DNA of 64,000 nt from the NCBI RefSeq assembly GCF_048820915.1, contig NZ_JBMERR010000014.1, positions 1 through 64,000 of the forward strand. Direction: 5' to 3'. This stretch comes from Cribrihabitans_A pelagius. GTDB lineage: Bacteria; Pseudomonadota; Alphaproteobacteria; Rhodobacterales; Rhodobacteraceae. Shown here piece by piece: positions 18,129-27,052 of the stretch; position 1 is the first letter of the stretch; each line of letters begins with the position of its first letter. A program made the position numbers and the translations under genes. The notes below the pieces were generated by a model. That model saw only the letters and a list, made by a program, of their open reading frames with translations. It was not told the origin of the DNA and searched no databases.

Positions 18129-19565
18129 TCACCCGGCAAACACATATGAGGTCTTCACGGTGGAGTAGAACTCCGCCGCGTAGCGGCCCTGTTCCCGCGG
18201 TCCGAAGGAAGAGGCTTTGCGCCCGCCAAACGGCACGTGGTAATCGACGCCGGCTGTGGGCAGGTTGACCATGACCATACCCGCCTCGGCCCGGCGCCGG
18301 AATTCGCGGGCGGCCTTCAGCGATGTGGTGCAGATCCCGGCGGAGAGACCATATTCGGTGTCGTTCGCCGCCGCCAGCGCCTCCTCGAAATCCGCCACCT
18401 TGATGATCGATCCGCAGGGGCCGAAGATCTCCTCTCGGTTGATACGCATGTCGTTCCGCGTACCGAGAAACAACGCTGGGGCCTGGTAAAAGCCCTGCTT
18501 GCCCAGGTCCAGCTGCCCGCCGCCGATCACTTCCCGGGCTTCGCTCCGGGCCAGCTCCACGTAAGCCAGGTTCGACTGCAGCTGCCTGCCGTCGACCACC
18601 GGGCCGATCTGGGTGGCAGGGTCAAGCGCATCGCCCACCTTCAAGGCCAGCATCTGCCGGGTAAGCTCCTCGGCGAAGGCATCGTGAATGCCTTCGGTCA
18701 CGATCAGCCGCGAGGACGCGGTGCAGCGCTGGCCGGTGGAGAAGAAAGTGCCGTTCAGGCAGGCGGAGACCGCAACGGACAGGTCGGCATCATCCAGCAC
18801 CACCATCGGATTCTTGCCGCCCATCTCCAACTGCACTTTTTTGCGCAGCCGCCCGCAGGTTTCGGCAATGTGCTGGCCGGTCGCGGCCGATCCGGTGAAG
18901 GACACGGCATCGACGCCGGGATGTGTCACGATAGCCTCCCCCACGGTGGAGCCGCGGCCCATCACCAGGTTGAAGACGCCGTCCGGGCAGCCGCTTTCCT
19001 TGAGGATTTCGGCAATCGAATGGGCACAGCCCGGGGTCAGGTCGGCGGGTTTCAGCACCACGCAGTTGCCATAGGCCAGCGCCGGGGCGGCTTTCCAGGC
19101 GGGGATGGCGATGGGGAAGTTCCAGGGCGTGATCAGCCCCACCACGCCGACCGGCTCGCGGGTGATCTCCACGTCGATTTCGGGCCGTACCGATGGGGTC
19201 AGCTCGCCGCTCTGGCGCAGGGCTTCGCCCGCGAAGAACTTGAACACCTGCGCCGCGCGCATTGTCTCGCCGATGCCTTCGGCCAGGGTCTTGCCCTCCT
19301 CGCGCGACAAGAGGCGGCCGATCTCCTCGGCGCGCTCGGCGAGCGTGCGGCCGGTCTTCTCCAGCACGTCGTGGCGGGCCTGCGGGGTGGCGGCGACCCA
19401 GCCGGGCAGCGCTGCGCGCGCGGCGGCCACGGCATTGTCCACCGCGGCGGCGTCGCCATAGGAATAAAGCCCGATCACATCGGAGATATCCGAGGGGCTG
19501 CGGTTTTCCTGGTAGTTGCCATGGCTGACCCACCGGCCTGCAATCAGGTTGTCGTGCTTTTTCAT
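18129..19565 (-). CDS. Aldehyde dehydrogenase, 2-oxoglutarate-semialdehyde dehydrogenase type
   Basis: A 478-residue NAD(P)-dependent aldehyde dehydrogenase. The nucleotide region TPWNFP is at 146-151, the general base E247 in LEMGG and the nucleophile C281 in GQRCTAS. The C-terminal FGGRKASSFGPREQGRYAAEFY block resembles 2-oxoglutarate semialdehyde dehydrogenases of sugar-acid and hydroxyproline pathways. The start is at 19565, after GAGGATC. It is the last gene of the operon starting at 26882 and follows a DapA-family gene by 10 bp. DapA-like lyase plus this dehydrogenase is the usual pair that makes and oxidises 2-oxoglutarate semialdehyde. Other aldehydes are possible. Confidence 0.8.
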   Translation of the reverse strand: MKKHDNLIAGRWVSHGNYQENRSPSDISDVIGLYSYGDAAAVDNAVAAARAALPGWVAATPQARHDVLEKTGRTLAERAEEIGRLLSREEGKTLAEGIGETMRAAQVFKFFAGEALRQSGELTPSVRPEIDVEITREPVGVVGLITPWNFPIAIPAWKAAPALAYGNCVVLKPADLTPGCAHSIAEILKESGCPDGVFNLVMGRGSTVGEAIVTHPGVDAVSFTGSAATGQHIAETCGRLRKKVQLEMGGKNPMVVLDDADLSVAVSACLNGTFFSTGQRCTASSRLIVTEGIHDAFAEELTRQMLALKVGDALDPATQIGPVVDGRQLQSNLAYVELARSEAREVIGGGQLDLGKQGFYQAPALFLGTRNDMRINREEIFGPCGSIIKVADFEEALAAANDTEYGLSAGICTTSLKAAREFRRRAEAGMVMVNLPTAGVDYHVPFGGRKASSFGPREQGRYAAEFYSTVKTSYVFAG

Positions 19566-19575
19566 GATTTGATCC

Positions 19576-20469
19576 TCATGCGGTTTCCGCAGCCCGGGGG
19601 CGTGCGGTGATTTCAATGCTGTCCAGCGCGCGCCGGGCGTCTGCCGGCAGTGGCAGGAAGGGCGGCAGAACGTTGTTCCATTGACCGTCGCCGCAGCGTC
19701 GGCCGGTCAGGTATTTGACAGCGGGGATCAGCGGTTGCGCGGCCACGGCCTGGCGGATCGCGCCAACCGCCTCTGCCAGCGCCGGTTCCAGCGTCCTGCG
19801 GCTGTCCCACAGCTGGCGGCACAGCGGTGCGCTGACATTGGCCGTTGCCGAAATGCAGCCGGCAAAGCCGGAGGCCGCGGTTTCGCCCAAGGAAGTTTCG
19901 CTGCTGGGAAACACCCGCAGGTCCGGCATCGCGGCCGCAAGCCCGCGGCAGTAGCCCAGATCGCCCGAACTGTCCTTGATCCCGCAGAACCGCTCCGGGT
20001 GGGCGCGGTGCAGCGTCTCGACCACCTGGGCCGGCAGGGCAAAGCCGGTCATCTGCGGGTAGTTGTAGAAATAGACCTTGATCCGGCGCGCCCCCAGCGC
20101 GCCGTGCAGCGCCCCGTACCAGAGGATCAGCCCCTCGGGCGAGGGCGGCGTGTAGTAATAAGGCGGCAGCACCAGCGCCACCTCGTAGCCCAGATCATCG
20201 GCATGGGCGGTGAGCGCGATGGTCTCCGCCAGCGCGGGCGTGCCGGTGCCCGCCATCAGGCGGCGGGTGTCGAGCGCTTCGGCGGCCCAGGTCATGACCT
20301 CCATCCGCGCCGCGGTATCGAACGAGCTGGCCTCGCCAGTGGAGCCGAGGATATTCAACCCGTGGCAGCCGTTCGCCAGCGCCCAAGCGCAATGCTCCAG
20401 AAACGAGGTCCGCTGCGGGCGGCCCGCGCCGTCAACCGGGGTGGGCGCAGCGGCAATCACACCTTCCAT
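19576..20469 (-). CDS. DapA/NAL-superfamily lyase (class I, Schiff base)
   Basis: A 297-residue (beta/alpha)8 barrel. GSTGE at 42-46 binds the substrate carboxylate, Y135 lies in YNYP, and K165 in GIKDSSGD is the Schiff-base lysine. All catalytic residues are present. Family members are aldolases, dehydratases or deaminases of 2-oxo acids. The start at 20469 has AGGAGGAG and shares its base with the end of the ferredoxin gene. True DapA is unlikely given this context of CoA-transferase, hydratase and aldehyde dehydrogenase. It may release pyruvate and an aldehyde, or form 2-oxoglutarate semialdehyde for the next enzyme. Confidence 0.82.
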   Translation of the reverse strand: MEGVIAAAPTPVDGAGRPQRTSFLEHCAWALANGCHGLNILGSTGEASSFDTAARMEVMTWAAEALDTRRLMAGTGTPALAETIALTAHADDLGYEVALVLPPYYYTPPSPEGLILWYGALHGALGARRIKVYFYNYPQMTGFALPAQVVETLHRAHPERFCGIKDSSGDLGYCRGLAAAMPDLRVFPSSETSLGETAASGFAGCISATANVSAPLCRQLWDSRRTLEPALAEAVGAIRQAVAAQPLIPAVKYLTGRRCGDGQWNNVLPPFLPLPADARRALDSIEITARPRAAETA

Positions 20470-20822
20470 CAGGCGCTCCTCCTGTTGTCCGCGGCGTTCT
20501 GCAAAGGCAGCTCCGCAATCTCTTTCGGGTCTTGCAACGGCGCCATGCCGCGCGACCAGCCGCCGGGTTCCTCCAACGTGCCGTCCGCGTCCCGGAAGGC
20601 GTCGGCGTTGAGGCGGACAAAGGCGGCATCGGCGCCGGTCAGCTCGTCGGCATAGCGGATCGCATCCACCGGGCAGATCGTTTCGCACATGCCGCATTCT
20701 ATGCATTCGCCGGGGTGGATGTAGAACATCCGCCCGCCTTCATAGATGCAGTCGACCGGGCAGGAGGTGGTGCAGATTCCGTCCTTCACGTCGATGCATT
20801 CGCCCTTGATGACCAGTGTCAT
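20469..20822 (-). CDS. 7Fe-type ferredoxin (FdxA-like)
   Basis: A 117-residue ferredoxin. C9, C17, C21 and C25 form the first group and C40, C43, C46 and C50 the second. The C-x7-C-x3-CPVDC spacing is that of [3Fe-4S][4Fe-4S] ferredoxins, and the wording CIDVKDGIC is close to actinobacterial FdxA. The C-terminal 60 residues are an acidic tail. It sits inside a catabolic operon between an enoyl-CoA hydratase and a DapA-like gene, so it probably serves a specific redox step, perhaps with the FAD oxidoreductase three genes upstream. No dedicated ferredoxin reductase is seen. Confidence 0.85.
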   Translation of the reverse strand: MTLVIKGECIDVKDGICTTSCPVDCIYEGGRMFYIHPGECIECGMCETICPVDAIRYADELTGADAAFVRLNADAFRDADGTLEEPGGWSRGMAPLQDPKEIAELPLQNAADNRRSA

Positions 20823-20828
20823 GGCACC

Positions 20829-21605
20829 TCACTTTCCGCGCCAAACCGGCGCGCGTTTCTCGCGGAAGGCAGCGACGCCTTCCTCGCTGTCCTCGCTGTC
20901 CAATGCGGCGATCAGCTCGGGCGTCTTCAGCGCGCGGGCTTCCTCAGGCGCCAGGTGGGCGGTGGCGCGGATCGTGTGCTTGATCGCCTTCAGCGACAGC
21001 GGCGCGCAGGCGAGGATATCCGCCACCCAGGCTTCCACCTCAGCGTCGAGCCGGTCCTCCGGCACCACCGCGTTGACCAGCCCGTAACGCGCGGCGTCCT
21101 CCGCGCTCATCATCCGGCCGGTCATCATCAGCCCGGTGGCGATGTTGCGCGGGATCAGCCGTTGCAGCGCCACCATGCCGCCATCCAGCGGCAGGCGGCC
21201 GACCTTGGCCTCCGGCAGGCCAAACCGGGCGTGATCGGCGGCGATGACGATATCGCAGCCCAGCAGCATCTCCATGCCGCCGCCCAGCGCCAGACCGTTC
21301 ACGCGGGCAATCACCGGCACGTTCAGCCCCTGCCGCAGCGCCAGCCCGCCAAAGCCGTTGGGGTTGAGCCCGGCCCAGTAGTCCAGCCCCCGCTTGCCTT
21401 CGTCGGATTTCAGATCGGCACCGGCGCAGAACGCCTTGCTGCCCGCGCCGGTCAGCACCACGCAGCGGATATCGGCATCCGCCTCGATCTCGGACCAGAT
21501 CGCCTCCAGCGCTTGCTCGGTGGCGGGATCGACCGCGTTCATCCGCTCCGGCCGGTCCAGCGTCACCCGCGCAAGATGGCCGTCCTTTGCATAATCGACA
21601 GTCAT
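20829..21605 (-). CDS. Enoyl-CoA hydratase/isomerase family protein
   Basis: A 258-residue crotonase. The oxyanion-hole segments are AFCAGADLKS near 62 and ALGGGMEMLLGCD near 108-120. A Glu in FGLPEAKVG (near 133) fits the first catalytic Glu of hydratases. The C-terminal end WRGK is usual in the family. The start overlaps the stop of the CoA-transferase by 4 bp. With that partner it probably hydrates, hydrolyses or isomerises a CoA ester made from the imported substrate. The precise reaction cannot be read from the sequence. Confidence 0.85.
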   Translation of the reverse strand: MTVDYAKDGHLARVTLDRPERMNAVDPATEQALEAIWSEIEADADIRCVVLTGAGSKAFCAGADLKSDEGKRGLDYWAGLNPNGFGGLALRQGLNVPVIARVNGLALGGGMEMLLGCDIVIAADHARFGLPEAKVGRLPLDGGMVALQRLIPRNIATGLMMTGRMMSAEDAARYGLVNAVVPEDRLDAEVEAWVADILACAPLSLKAIKHTIRATAHLAPEEARALKTPELIAALDSEDSEEGVAAFREKRAPVWRGK

Positions 21606-22771
21606 TCCGCAGCCCTCTGCCCGCCCTGCCCAAGACCGAGTTCCGCGACCACCTCCTCGGTATGCTCACCCAGCTTTGGCGGCAGGTGGCGCAGGGCGAC
21701 CGGCGTGCGGTTCAGGTGCACCGGAGAGGCGACCAGCTCCAGCTCGCCGTGAAGGGGATGATCGACCGAAAGCAGCATCTGGTTGATCGCGGTCTGGGGA
21801 TCTTCCAAAGCGGCGCCCAGCGCGCGCACCGGGGCACAGAGCAGGTCCTGCGCTTCCAGCCGCTCCAGCCAATGGGCGGTGGTGTTGGCGGCAACCGCCT
21901 TGCGGAAGGTGTCCTGCAGGAACGGCTTATTCGCGCGCTGGCTGGCGAGGTCGGGGTATTGCGGCGACAGGTCTTCGATCTCCAGCGCGGTGCAGATGTC
22001 GCGCAAGGGGTTGGCCTTGAAGGCGCCGACGATGACCACCGCGCCGTCGGTGGTGTCGAACACCCCCGTGAGCGGCATCGCGGCCCAGTTCAGCACCTCG
22101 CGGTGGGCGTTCCACTGCGCCGCCTCCTGCATCTGCATCGCGATCATGGAATCGTAGAGCGAGACCTCCACCCGCTGGCCCTCGCCGGTTTTCTCCCGCG
22201 TGAGCAGCGCAGCCAGAATGCCCTGCACCAGATGCATGCCGGCGGTGTAGTCGCAGAGCGTAGTCGGGTAGATCGATTTCGGCACCGAGGGGTCCTGGGT
22301 CTTCTCCATCACCCCGCTCATCGCCTGCGCCAGCACGTCCTGCCCGCCCTTGTGGGCGTAAGGCCCGGTGGCGCCGAACCCGGTGCCGGACGCGCAGATG
22401 ATGCGGGGGTTGATCTCCTTCAGCTGCTCGAAGCCAAACCCCAGCCGCTCCATCACGCCTGCGCGGAAGTTGTCGACCACCACATCGGCCTGGCGCACCA
22501 GATCATAGACCATCTGGCGGCCCTCATCGGACTTGGTGTCGATGGTGACCGAGCGCTTGTTGCGGTTGAGCGAGGCAAAGACCACGTTGTTCATCGCCGC
22601 CTCGCTGGGCTCGCCGAAGAAGTTGCGCGACAGATCGCCGGCGCCGGGGCGTTCGATCTTGATCACGTCGGCGCCGAAATCGCCCAGCATCTGGGTGGCG
22701 CAGGGGCCGAGCATCACCTGGGTGAAATCGATCACCCGGATGCCGTCGAGCGGGAGGGTTGCGTCAGTCAT
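21602..22771 (-). CDS. Class III (CaiB/BaiF) CoA-transferase
   Basis: A 389-residue family III CoA-transferase. The N-terminus GIRVIDFTQVMLGPCATQMLGDFGADVIKIE is split here only by its natural strand order and is characteristic. The segment RNKRSVTIDTK follows near 68-80, and the catalytic Asp is expected near 165 (around YPTTLCDYTAG). AGGAG precedes the ATG. The enzyme would activate a carboxylic acid by moving CoA from a donor such as succinyl-CoA. Its position just before the enoyl-CoA hydratase indicates that the operon works on CoA esters. Confidence 0.87.
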   Translation of the reverse strand: MTDATLPLDGIRVIDFTQVMLGPCATQMLGDFGADVIKIERPGAGDLSRNFFGEPSEAAMNNVVFASLNRNKRSVTIDTKSDEGRQMVYDLVRQADVVVDNFRAGVMERLGFGFEQLKEINPRIICASGTGFGATGPYAHKGGQDVLAQAMSGVMEKTQDPSVPKSIYPTTLCDYTAGMHLVQGILAALLTREKTGEGQRVEVSLYDSMIAMQMQEAAQWNAHREVLNWAAMPLTGVFDTTDGAVVIVGAFKANPLRDICTALEIEDLSPQYPDLASQRANKPFLQDTFRKAVAANTTAHWLERLEAQDLLCAPVRALGAALEDPQTAINQMLLSVDHPLHGELELVASPVHLNRTPVALRHLPPKLGEHTEEVVAELGLGQGGQRAAE

Positions 22772-22785
22772 ATTCTTCTTCTCCT

Positions 22786-24153
22786 TCAGCCCGCCAGGGC
22801 CGCTTCTTCCACCAGCGCATTGGCCGAGGGCACATCGCCCGGGTCGGCGCCCTGCGCGCGCATCTGTTTCTGGATCGCCGTCACATCGACGTCGCGCAGC
22901 GCGCAGCCCGCCTCCAGCGCCTTGGCCACCGCGACGCCCGCCGCCTCGCCCTGGGCCATGCAGGGCGGGATCTCGCGCGACATCTTCTGCGCCTCGCTTT
23001 CGACGGAATAGTGCCGGCCCGCGACGATCAGGTTGTCGACGCCCTTGGGCAGCAGCGCGCGGTAGGGCGTGTAGTAATCGCGGCCGCGGCAGACGCTGTC
23101 GGCAAAGTGGCGGCGCTTTTTCACGTCGTCCTTGGTGACCACATATTCGCCCTGCAGAAGCCGGGTCTGGCGCACGCCCATCTGCTCGGCAGCACCCAGC
23201 ATCTTGGCGTTCTCGAAACCGGGGATGTTCTCGCGGGCAAAAGCCAGGAGCTTCATCATCCGCGCGCGGCCCTCGTATTCGGCGGCCACCATGTCTTCGG
23301 GCGACAACCCGTCATAGCCGGGCATATGCGGGCAGTTGCACCAGACGATGCCGGGCAGCGGCGTCTTCAGCCACCACATGCCCCAGGCGCCGCCAATCAC
23401 GCGCCGGGCCTGACGGTCGAGCTTCTTGTATTCCTCGGGGTTGGCATACTCGAACGCCTCGGCGCTGTCGGTATCCACGTCACACAGGCGGAACACGGTG
23501 GTGACGATAAACTGGCCATCGCTGAAGCTGGCCCCGGCGGAGCTGGCGACATCGAGATCGCCGCTGGCGTCGATCACCATCTTGGCGCGGATCGCCTGGC
23601 GGCCCAGCTTGGTCTGGCAGATCACGCCATTGACCTTGCCGCCTTCGATCAGCGCTTCGGAGAACCAGGAGTGCAGCCGTAAGTGAATGCCGGCTTCCTT
23701 GACCAGATCGAGGCTGACGCGCTTCCAGGCGTCGGGGTCAAAGGCCACCGCGTGGATGATCGGCTGCGGCATGCCGGACTTGTGGAAGTCGATGCACCCC
23801 CAGCGCGACCACTTCTGCCACATCTCCCAGTTGGTCAGGCAATCCTCGGAGGGGGGGAACACGGCGCCGTCCTGCGCCGCCATCCGGTCGACAAATTCAC
23901 TGACGACGCCGGTGGTGACGATCTCGTTGCCCTCGTTGACCATATCGTCGAGCACCAGCACCATGCCGCCCGAGGCCATGCCGCCAAGGTGGTGGTAGCG
24001 TTCGATCAATGTGACCGAGCAGCCGTTGCGGGCGGCGGAGACCGCGGCGCTGAGGCCCGCGGGGCCAGCGCCGACCACCACCACATCGGTGTCGGCAACC
24101 ACCGGGATCTGCTCGGAACGAGAGGTGACATATGTCTTGATTTGGGCAGTCAT
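22786..24153 (-). CDS. FAD-dependent oxidoreductase (FAD_oxidored family)
   Basis: A 455-residue flavoprotein. The dinucleotide fold VVVVGAGPAG is at 24-33 and the ribose Glu in LIERYHHLGGMASGG near 50. The C-terminal FAD segment has VDNLIVAGRHYS and a late GEAAGVAVAKA. The start at 24153 is set by GGAGGAG nine bases upstream. Many homologues in this family have no assigned reaction. It is the first enzyme after the importer genes, so it may act on the imported compound itself. Electron transfer to the ferredoxin encoded downstream is possible but not shown. Confidence 0.8.
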   Translation of the reverse strand: MTAQIKTYVTSRSEQIPVVADTDVVVVGAGPAGLSAAVSAARNGCSVTLIERYHHLGGMASGGMVLVLDDMVNEGNEIVTTGVVSEFVDRMAAQDGAVFPPSEDCLTNWEMWQKWSRWGCIDFHKSGMPQPIIHAVAFDPDAWKRVSLDLVKEAGIHLRLHSWFSEALIEGGKVNGVICQTKLGRQAIRAKMVIDASGDLDVASSAGASFSDGQFIVTTVFRLCDVDTDSAEAFEYANPEEYKKLDRQARRVIGGAWGMWWLKTPLPGIVWCNCPHMPGYDGLSPEDMVAAEYEGRARMMKLLAFARENIPGFENAKMLGAAEQMGVRQTRLLQGEYVVTKDDVKKRRHFADSVCRGRDYYTPYRALLPKGVDNLIVAGRHYSVESEAQKMSREIPPCMAQGEAAGVAVAKALEAGCALRDVDVTAIQKQMRAQGADPGDVPSANALVEEAALAG

Positions 24154-24221
24154 TTGGACAAACTCCTCCTGTCGCGTCAAAGCGGTTTGACGCGAAGTGA
24201 TTGAAATTTCAGTGTTTCAGC

Positions 24222-25025
24222 TTACCAGCGCACGACCAGCCGTTCGGTGATCGACACCGTGGCGAACAGCAGGACCGACAGGCCCGAGGAGAGGAACACG
24301 GTGGCGTACAGAAGCGCCGAGCGGAAGTTGAAGGTGGCGTCGATGATCAGCGCGCCCAAGCCCTGGTCCGCTCCGACCCATTCCCCCACGATGGCGCCGA
24401 TGACGCAGGTGGTGGCGGCGATCTTCAGCGCCGAGAACAGGTAGGGCAGTGAGGACGGCAGGCGGATCTTCCAGAACACCTCGGCCTTGGAGGCCGACAG
24501 GATCCGCGCCAGCTCCAGCGCCTGCGGGCTGACCGATTGCAGGCCGCGTACCATGTTGACCAGCGTCGGGAAAAAGCAGATCAGCGCGGCGATCACCACT
24601 TTGGCCGTGAGTCCGGCGCCGAAGATCAGCACCAGCACCGGCGCGATGGCAAGGATCGGAATGGTGTTGATGAAGACCGCGATCGGAAAGAAGGCGCGCT
24701 CCACCAGCTTGCTGTGCACAAAGGCAACGGCGATCAGCACCGCGGCCAGGTTGCCCAGCACGAAGCCCATCACGCTTTCATAGAGCGTCGGCCAGAAGTT
24801 CTGCATCAGGAGCGGGAACTCCTGCACCAGGGTCACGGCCACGTCGCTTGGCGCGGGGGCGATGTATTCCGGCACCTCGAAGGCGCGCACGCCAAGCTGC
24901 CAGCAGGCCAGCAGCGCCGCGGCAGTCGCCAGCGGCACGGCCACTGCGTTTGCCTTGCGGCGGCGCGCCTCCCTGCGTTCGGCGTCCTCGGTGCTCGGGA
25001 CGGGGATGTTGTCGATAGCGGCCAT
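24222..25025 (-). CDS. ABC importer permease, nitrate/sulfonate/taurine (SsuC/ThiX) type
   Basis: A 267-residue permease with about six membrane helices. The EAA-type loop near 165-185 reads SVSPQALELARILSASKAEVFWKIRLP, which contacts the ATPase. The N-terminal 30 residues are a charged cytoplasmic extension. The gene starts at the stop codon of the ATPase gene, sharing bases, so the two are coupled. With the ATPase and Tat-exported binding protein upstream it makes one importer. Confidence 0.87.
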   Translation of the reverse strand: MAAIDNIPVPSTEDAERREARRRKANAVAVPLATAAALLACWQLGVRAFEVPEYIAPAPSDVAVTLVQEFPLLMQNFWPTLYESVMGFVLGNLAAVLIAVAFVHSKLVERAFFPIAVFINTIPILAIAPVLVLIFGAGLTAKVVIAALICFFPTLVNMVRGLQSVSPQALELARILSASKAEVFWKIRLPSSLPYLFSALKIAATTCVIGAIVGEWVGADQGLGALIIDATFNFRSALLYATVFLSSGLSVLLFATVSITERLVVRW

Positions 25026-25846
25026 CAGCAGGTCTCCAGAAGCTCGCGAAGATATCCGGCGTAGCGCATGAACTCCGGGGTCTCGCGCTGTTTGATCGTG
25101 CGGGGGAACGGCAGGTCGATGTCCACCACCTCGCGCAGGCGGCCCGGGTGGGCGCGCAGCATCAGAACCTTCTGGCCCAGGAACACCGCCTCGGGGATCG
25201 AGTGGGTGACGAAGAGGATGGTGGTGCCGGTCTCCTCCCAGATCTGCAGGAGCTGAAGGTTCAGGTGGTCGCGGGTCATCTCGTCCAGCGCGCCGAAGGG
25301 TTCGTCCATCAGCAGGAGCTTGGGCTGGCAGATCAGCGCCCGGGCAATCGCCACCCGCTGGCGCATGCCGCCCGACAGCTCGTGCGGCAGCGCGTCTTCA
25401 CGCCCCGTGAGGCCCACCAGCTCCAGCAGTTCGCGCGCACTGCGGCCGCTTGACTTGACCGCAACGCCACGCTTGCGGCCGATTTCCAAGGGCAGTTCGA
25501 CGTTTTGCAGCGCCGTGCGCCAGGGCAGCAGCGTCGCGTCCTGGAAGACAAAGGCGAACTCCCGCGCCAGCCGCGCTTCCTCGGTCGACTTGCCAAGGAT
25601 CTCCACCTCGCCCGAGGCGGCGGGGATCAGGTCCGACACCAGCCGCAGCATAGTGGATTTGCCGCAGCCCGACGGCCCGAGGATGGTGTAGAAGGCGCCC
25701 GCCTCGATCTCGAGCGAGAGATCCTCGATGGCGGTGAAGCTGCCAAAACGCACCGAGGCATTGCGCAGGATGGCGGCGGCAGGCGGCCGGGCCGCCTCCG
25801 GTTCGATTGCCGTGAGTTTCTGAGCAACGGCCATTGTGTCACCCAT
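25025..25846 (-). CDS. ABC importer ATPase, SsuB/TauB type
   Basis: A 273-residue ABC ATPase. Walker A GPSGCGKST lies near 58-66, the Q-loop FVFQDATLLPW near 100, the signature ELSGGMRQR near 150 and Walker B LLLMDEPFGALD near 172. The start at 25846 overlaps the stop of the binding-protein gene (ATGGGTGA); a second ATG four codons on is also possible. It drives the NMT1-type importer. 'DEPFGALDEMTR' is the standard form in the sulfonate/nitrate/hydroxymethylpyrimidine importers. Confidence 0.88.
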   Translation of the reverse strand: MGDTMAVAQKLTAIEPEAARPPAAAILRNASVRFGSFTAIEDLSLEIEAGAFYTILGPSGCGKSTMLRLVSDLIPAASGEVEILGKSTEEARLAREFAFVFQDATLLPWRTALQNVELPLEIGRKRGVAVKSSGRSARELLELVGLTGREDALPHELSGGMRQRVAIARALICQPKLLLMDEPFGALDEMTRDHLNLQLLQIWEETGTTILFVTHSIPEAVFLGQKVLMLRAHPGRLREVVDIDLPFPRTIKQRETPEFMRYAGYLRELLETC

Positions 25847-26882
25847 AGACCGGACGCGCGGCCTGGGTGCGCTCCAGCACCTCCAGGGTCATCACCTCAT
25901 CCACCGAAGGCGCGCCCTTGGCGAATTGGCCCAGAGCCTCGTAGGTGTCGATCTGCGCTTGCCAGTTTTCGCGCGTCATCACCCCCCAGCCGGCTTCGGC
26001 CGTGTTCTTGTTGAAAGTGTAGGCCAGCGCCATGTCCACCGCCTTCATCTCGCTGTCGCGGTCCATGTTCGGGAAGCGGTTCACCAGGATGTCGACGGCT
26101 TCTTCCGGGTTTTCGTGCACCCAGCCCCAGCCCCGGGCGATGGCCCGGATCATCGCAGTGACCTGCTCGGGGTGATCGGCCAGCGTCTTTTCGGTCACGT
26201 AGTAGGGGTTGGCATATAGCTGCACGCCAGCATCCCACAGCGTCATGTCCACCCGGTCGTCGCCCAGCACCTCCAGCGCGTTCACGTTGGTCTTCCAGCC
26301 GGTGACCACGTCCACCTGCCCGGTCATGAGCGGATTCATGTCGCTCCCCATCACGCTAACCTCGACCTGATCTTCGGCGATGCCGTTCTTGGCCAGCAGC
26401 GCGCGCAGCAGGATGCGGGCAGTGCCGTTGGTGGCGACCTTCTTGCCGATCAGATCCTGCGGCGTGCGCACCGGGTTCTTCTCCAGCGAGAAATAGGTGA
26501 AGGGATGCTGCTGGTAGCCGGCCGCGATGCATTTGACCGGAATGCCGGCCGAACGCGCCAGCATCAGCGACGGGCTGGAGGAGATCTGCCCCAGCTTGGC
26601 CCGCCCCGAGGCCACCGAGGCGACGCCGTCGATGTTCGGCCCGCCGGGGATCACCTCCAGCTCCAGGCCTTCCTCGGCAAAATAGCCCAGCTTGTCGGCG
26701 GCCACCTCGCCCAGGATGCCGTTGGTGGGCAGCCAGCCCAGTTGCAGCGTCACCTTGAAGGTTTCTGCGCCCAGAACCGGGGTGACGCCGGCCAGCGTGC
26801 CGGCGCCTGCAAGACCAAGCCCCGCGCCCAGCGTCTTCAGCACGGACCGGCGGTTCATGGGGTTGCCAATATCATGTGTCAT
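25839..26882 (-). CDS. Tat-exported NMT1-family ABC substrate-binding protein
   Basis: A 347-residue binding protein. The N-terminus has a twin-Arg signal, NRRSVLKTLGAGLGLAG at 9-25, ending near VLGA. The mature part starts VTLQLGWLPTNG, the pattern of NMT1/ThiY-like proteins, with a GWKTN segment near 210. The start at 26882 follows GGAGAGC; the longer frame lacks a site. It is the first gene of a nine-gene operon and is divergent from a LysR gene. NMT1-type proteins bind sulfonates, nitrate, pyrimidines or aromatic acids, so the ligand is open. Tat export suggests folding before export. Confidence 0.85.
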   Translation of the reverse strand: MTHDIGNPMNRRSVLKTLGAGLGLAGAGTLAGVTPVLGAETFKVTLQLGWLPTNGILGEVAADKLGYFAEEGLELEVIPGGPNIDGVASVASGRAKLGQISSSPSLMLARSAGIPVKCIAAGYQQHPFTYFSLEKNPVRTPQDLIGKKVATNGTARILLRALLAKNGIAEDQVEVSVMGSDMNPLMTGQVDVVTGWKTNVNALEVLGDDRVDMTLWDAGVQLYANPYYVTEKTLADHPEQVTAMIRAIARGWGWVHENPEEAVDILVNRFPNMDRDSEMKAVDMALAYTFNKNTAEAGWGVMTRENWQAQIDTYEALGQFAKGAPSVDEVMTLEVLERTQAARPVYG

Positions 26883-26998
26883 TTCGAGCTCTCCTGTTGA
26901 ACGAGCGTGGGAGTCAGCTTGTCGCCTGCCCGGTTCTCCGCGGGCTTGTGGATTGACTTTAGGCATGGCCGGGGCGATGCATGAAGGATCAATTGTTG

Positions 26999-27012
26999 TG
27001 CACAGTGGTGCA
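26999..27012. promoter_or_regulatory. Inverted-repeat operator in the LysR/importer divergent gap
   Basis: TGCAC at 26999-27003 and GTGCA at 27008-27012 form a perfect dyad with a 4-base spacer, followed by TTTTTTGCATCACG. It lies 41 bp before the LysR start and 117 bp before the divergent importer start, a normal place for a LysR site that serves both directions. Confidence 0.42.
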
Positions 27013-27052
27013 TTTTTTGCATCACGTATTCCGGTTGCGGAAAGGGCGGTCC

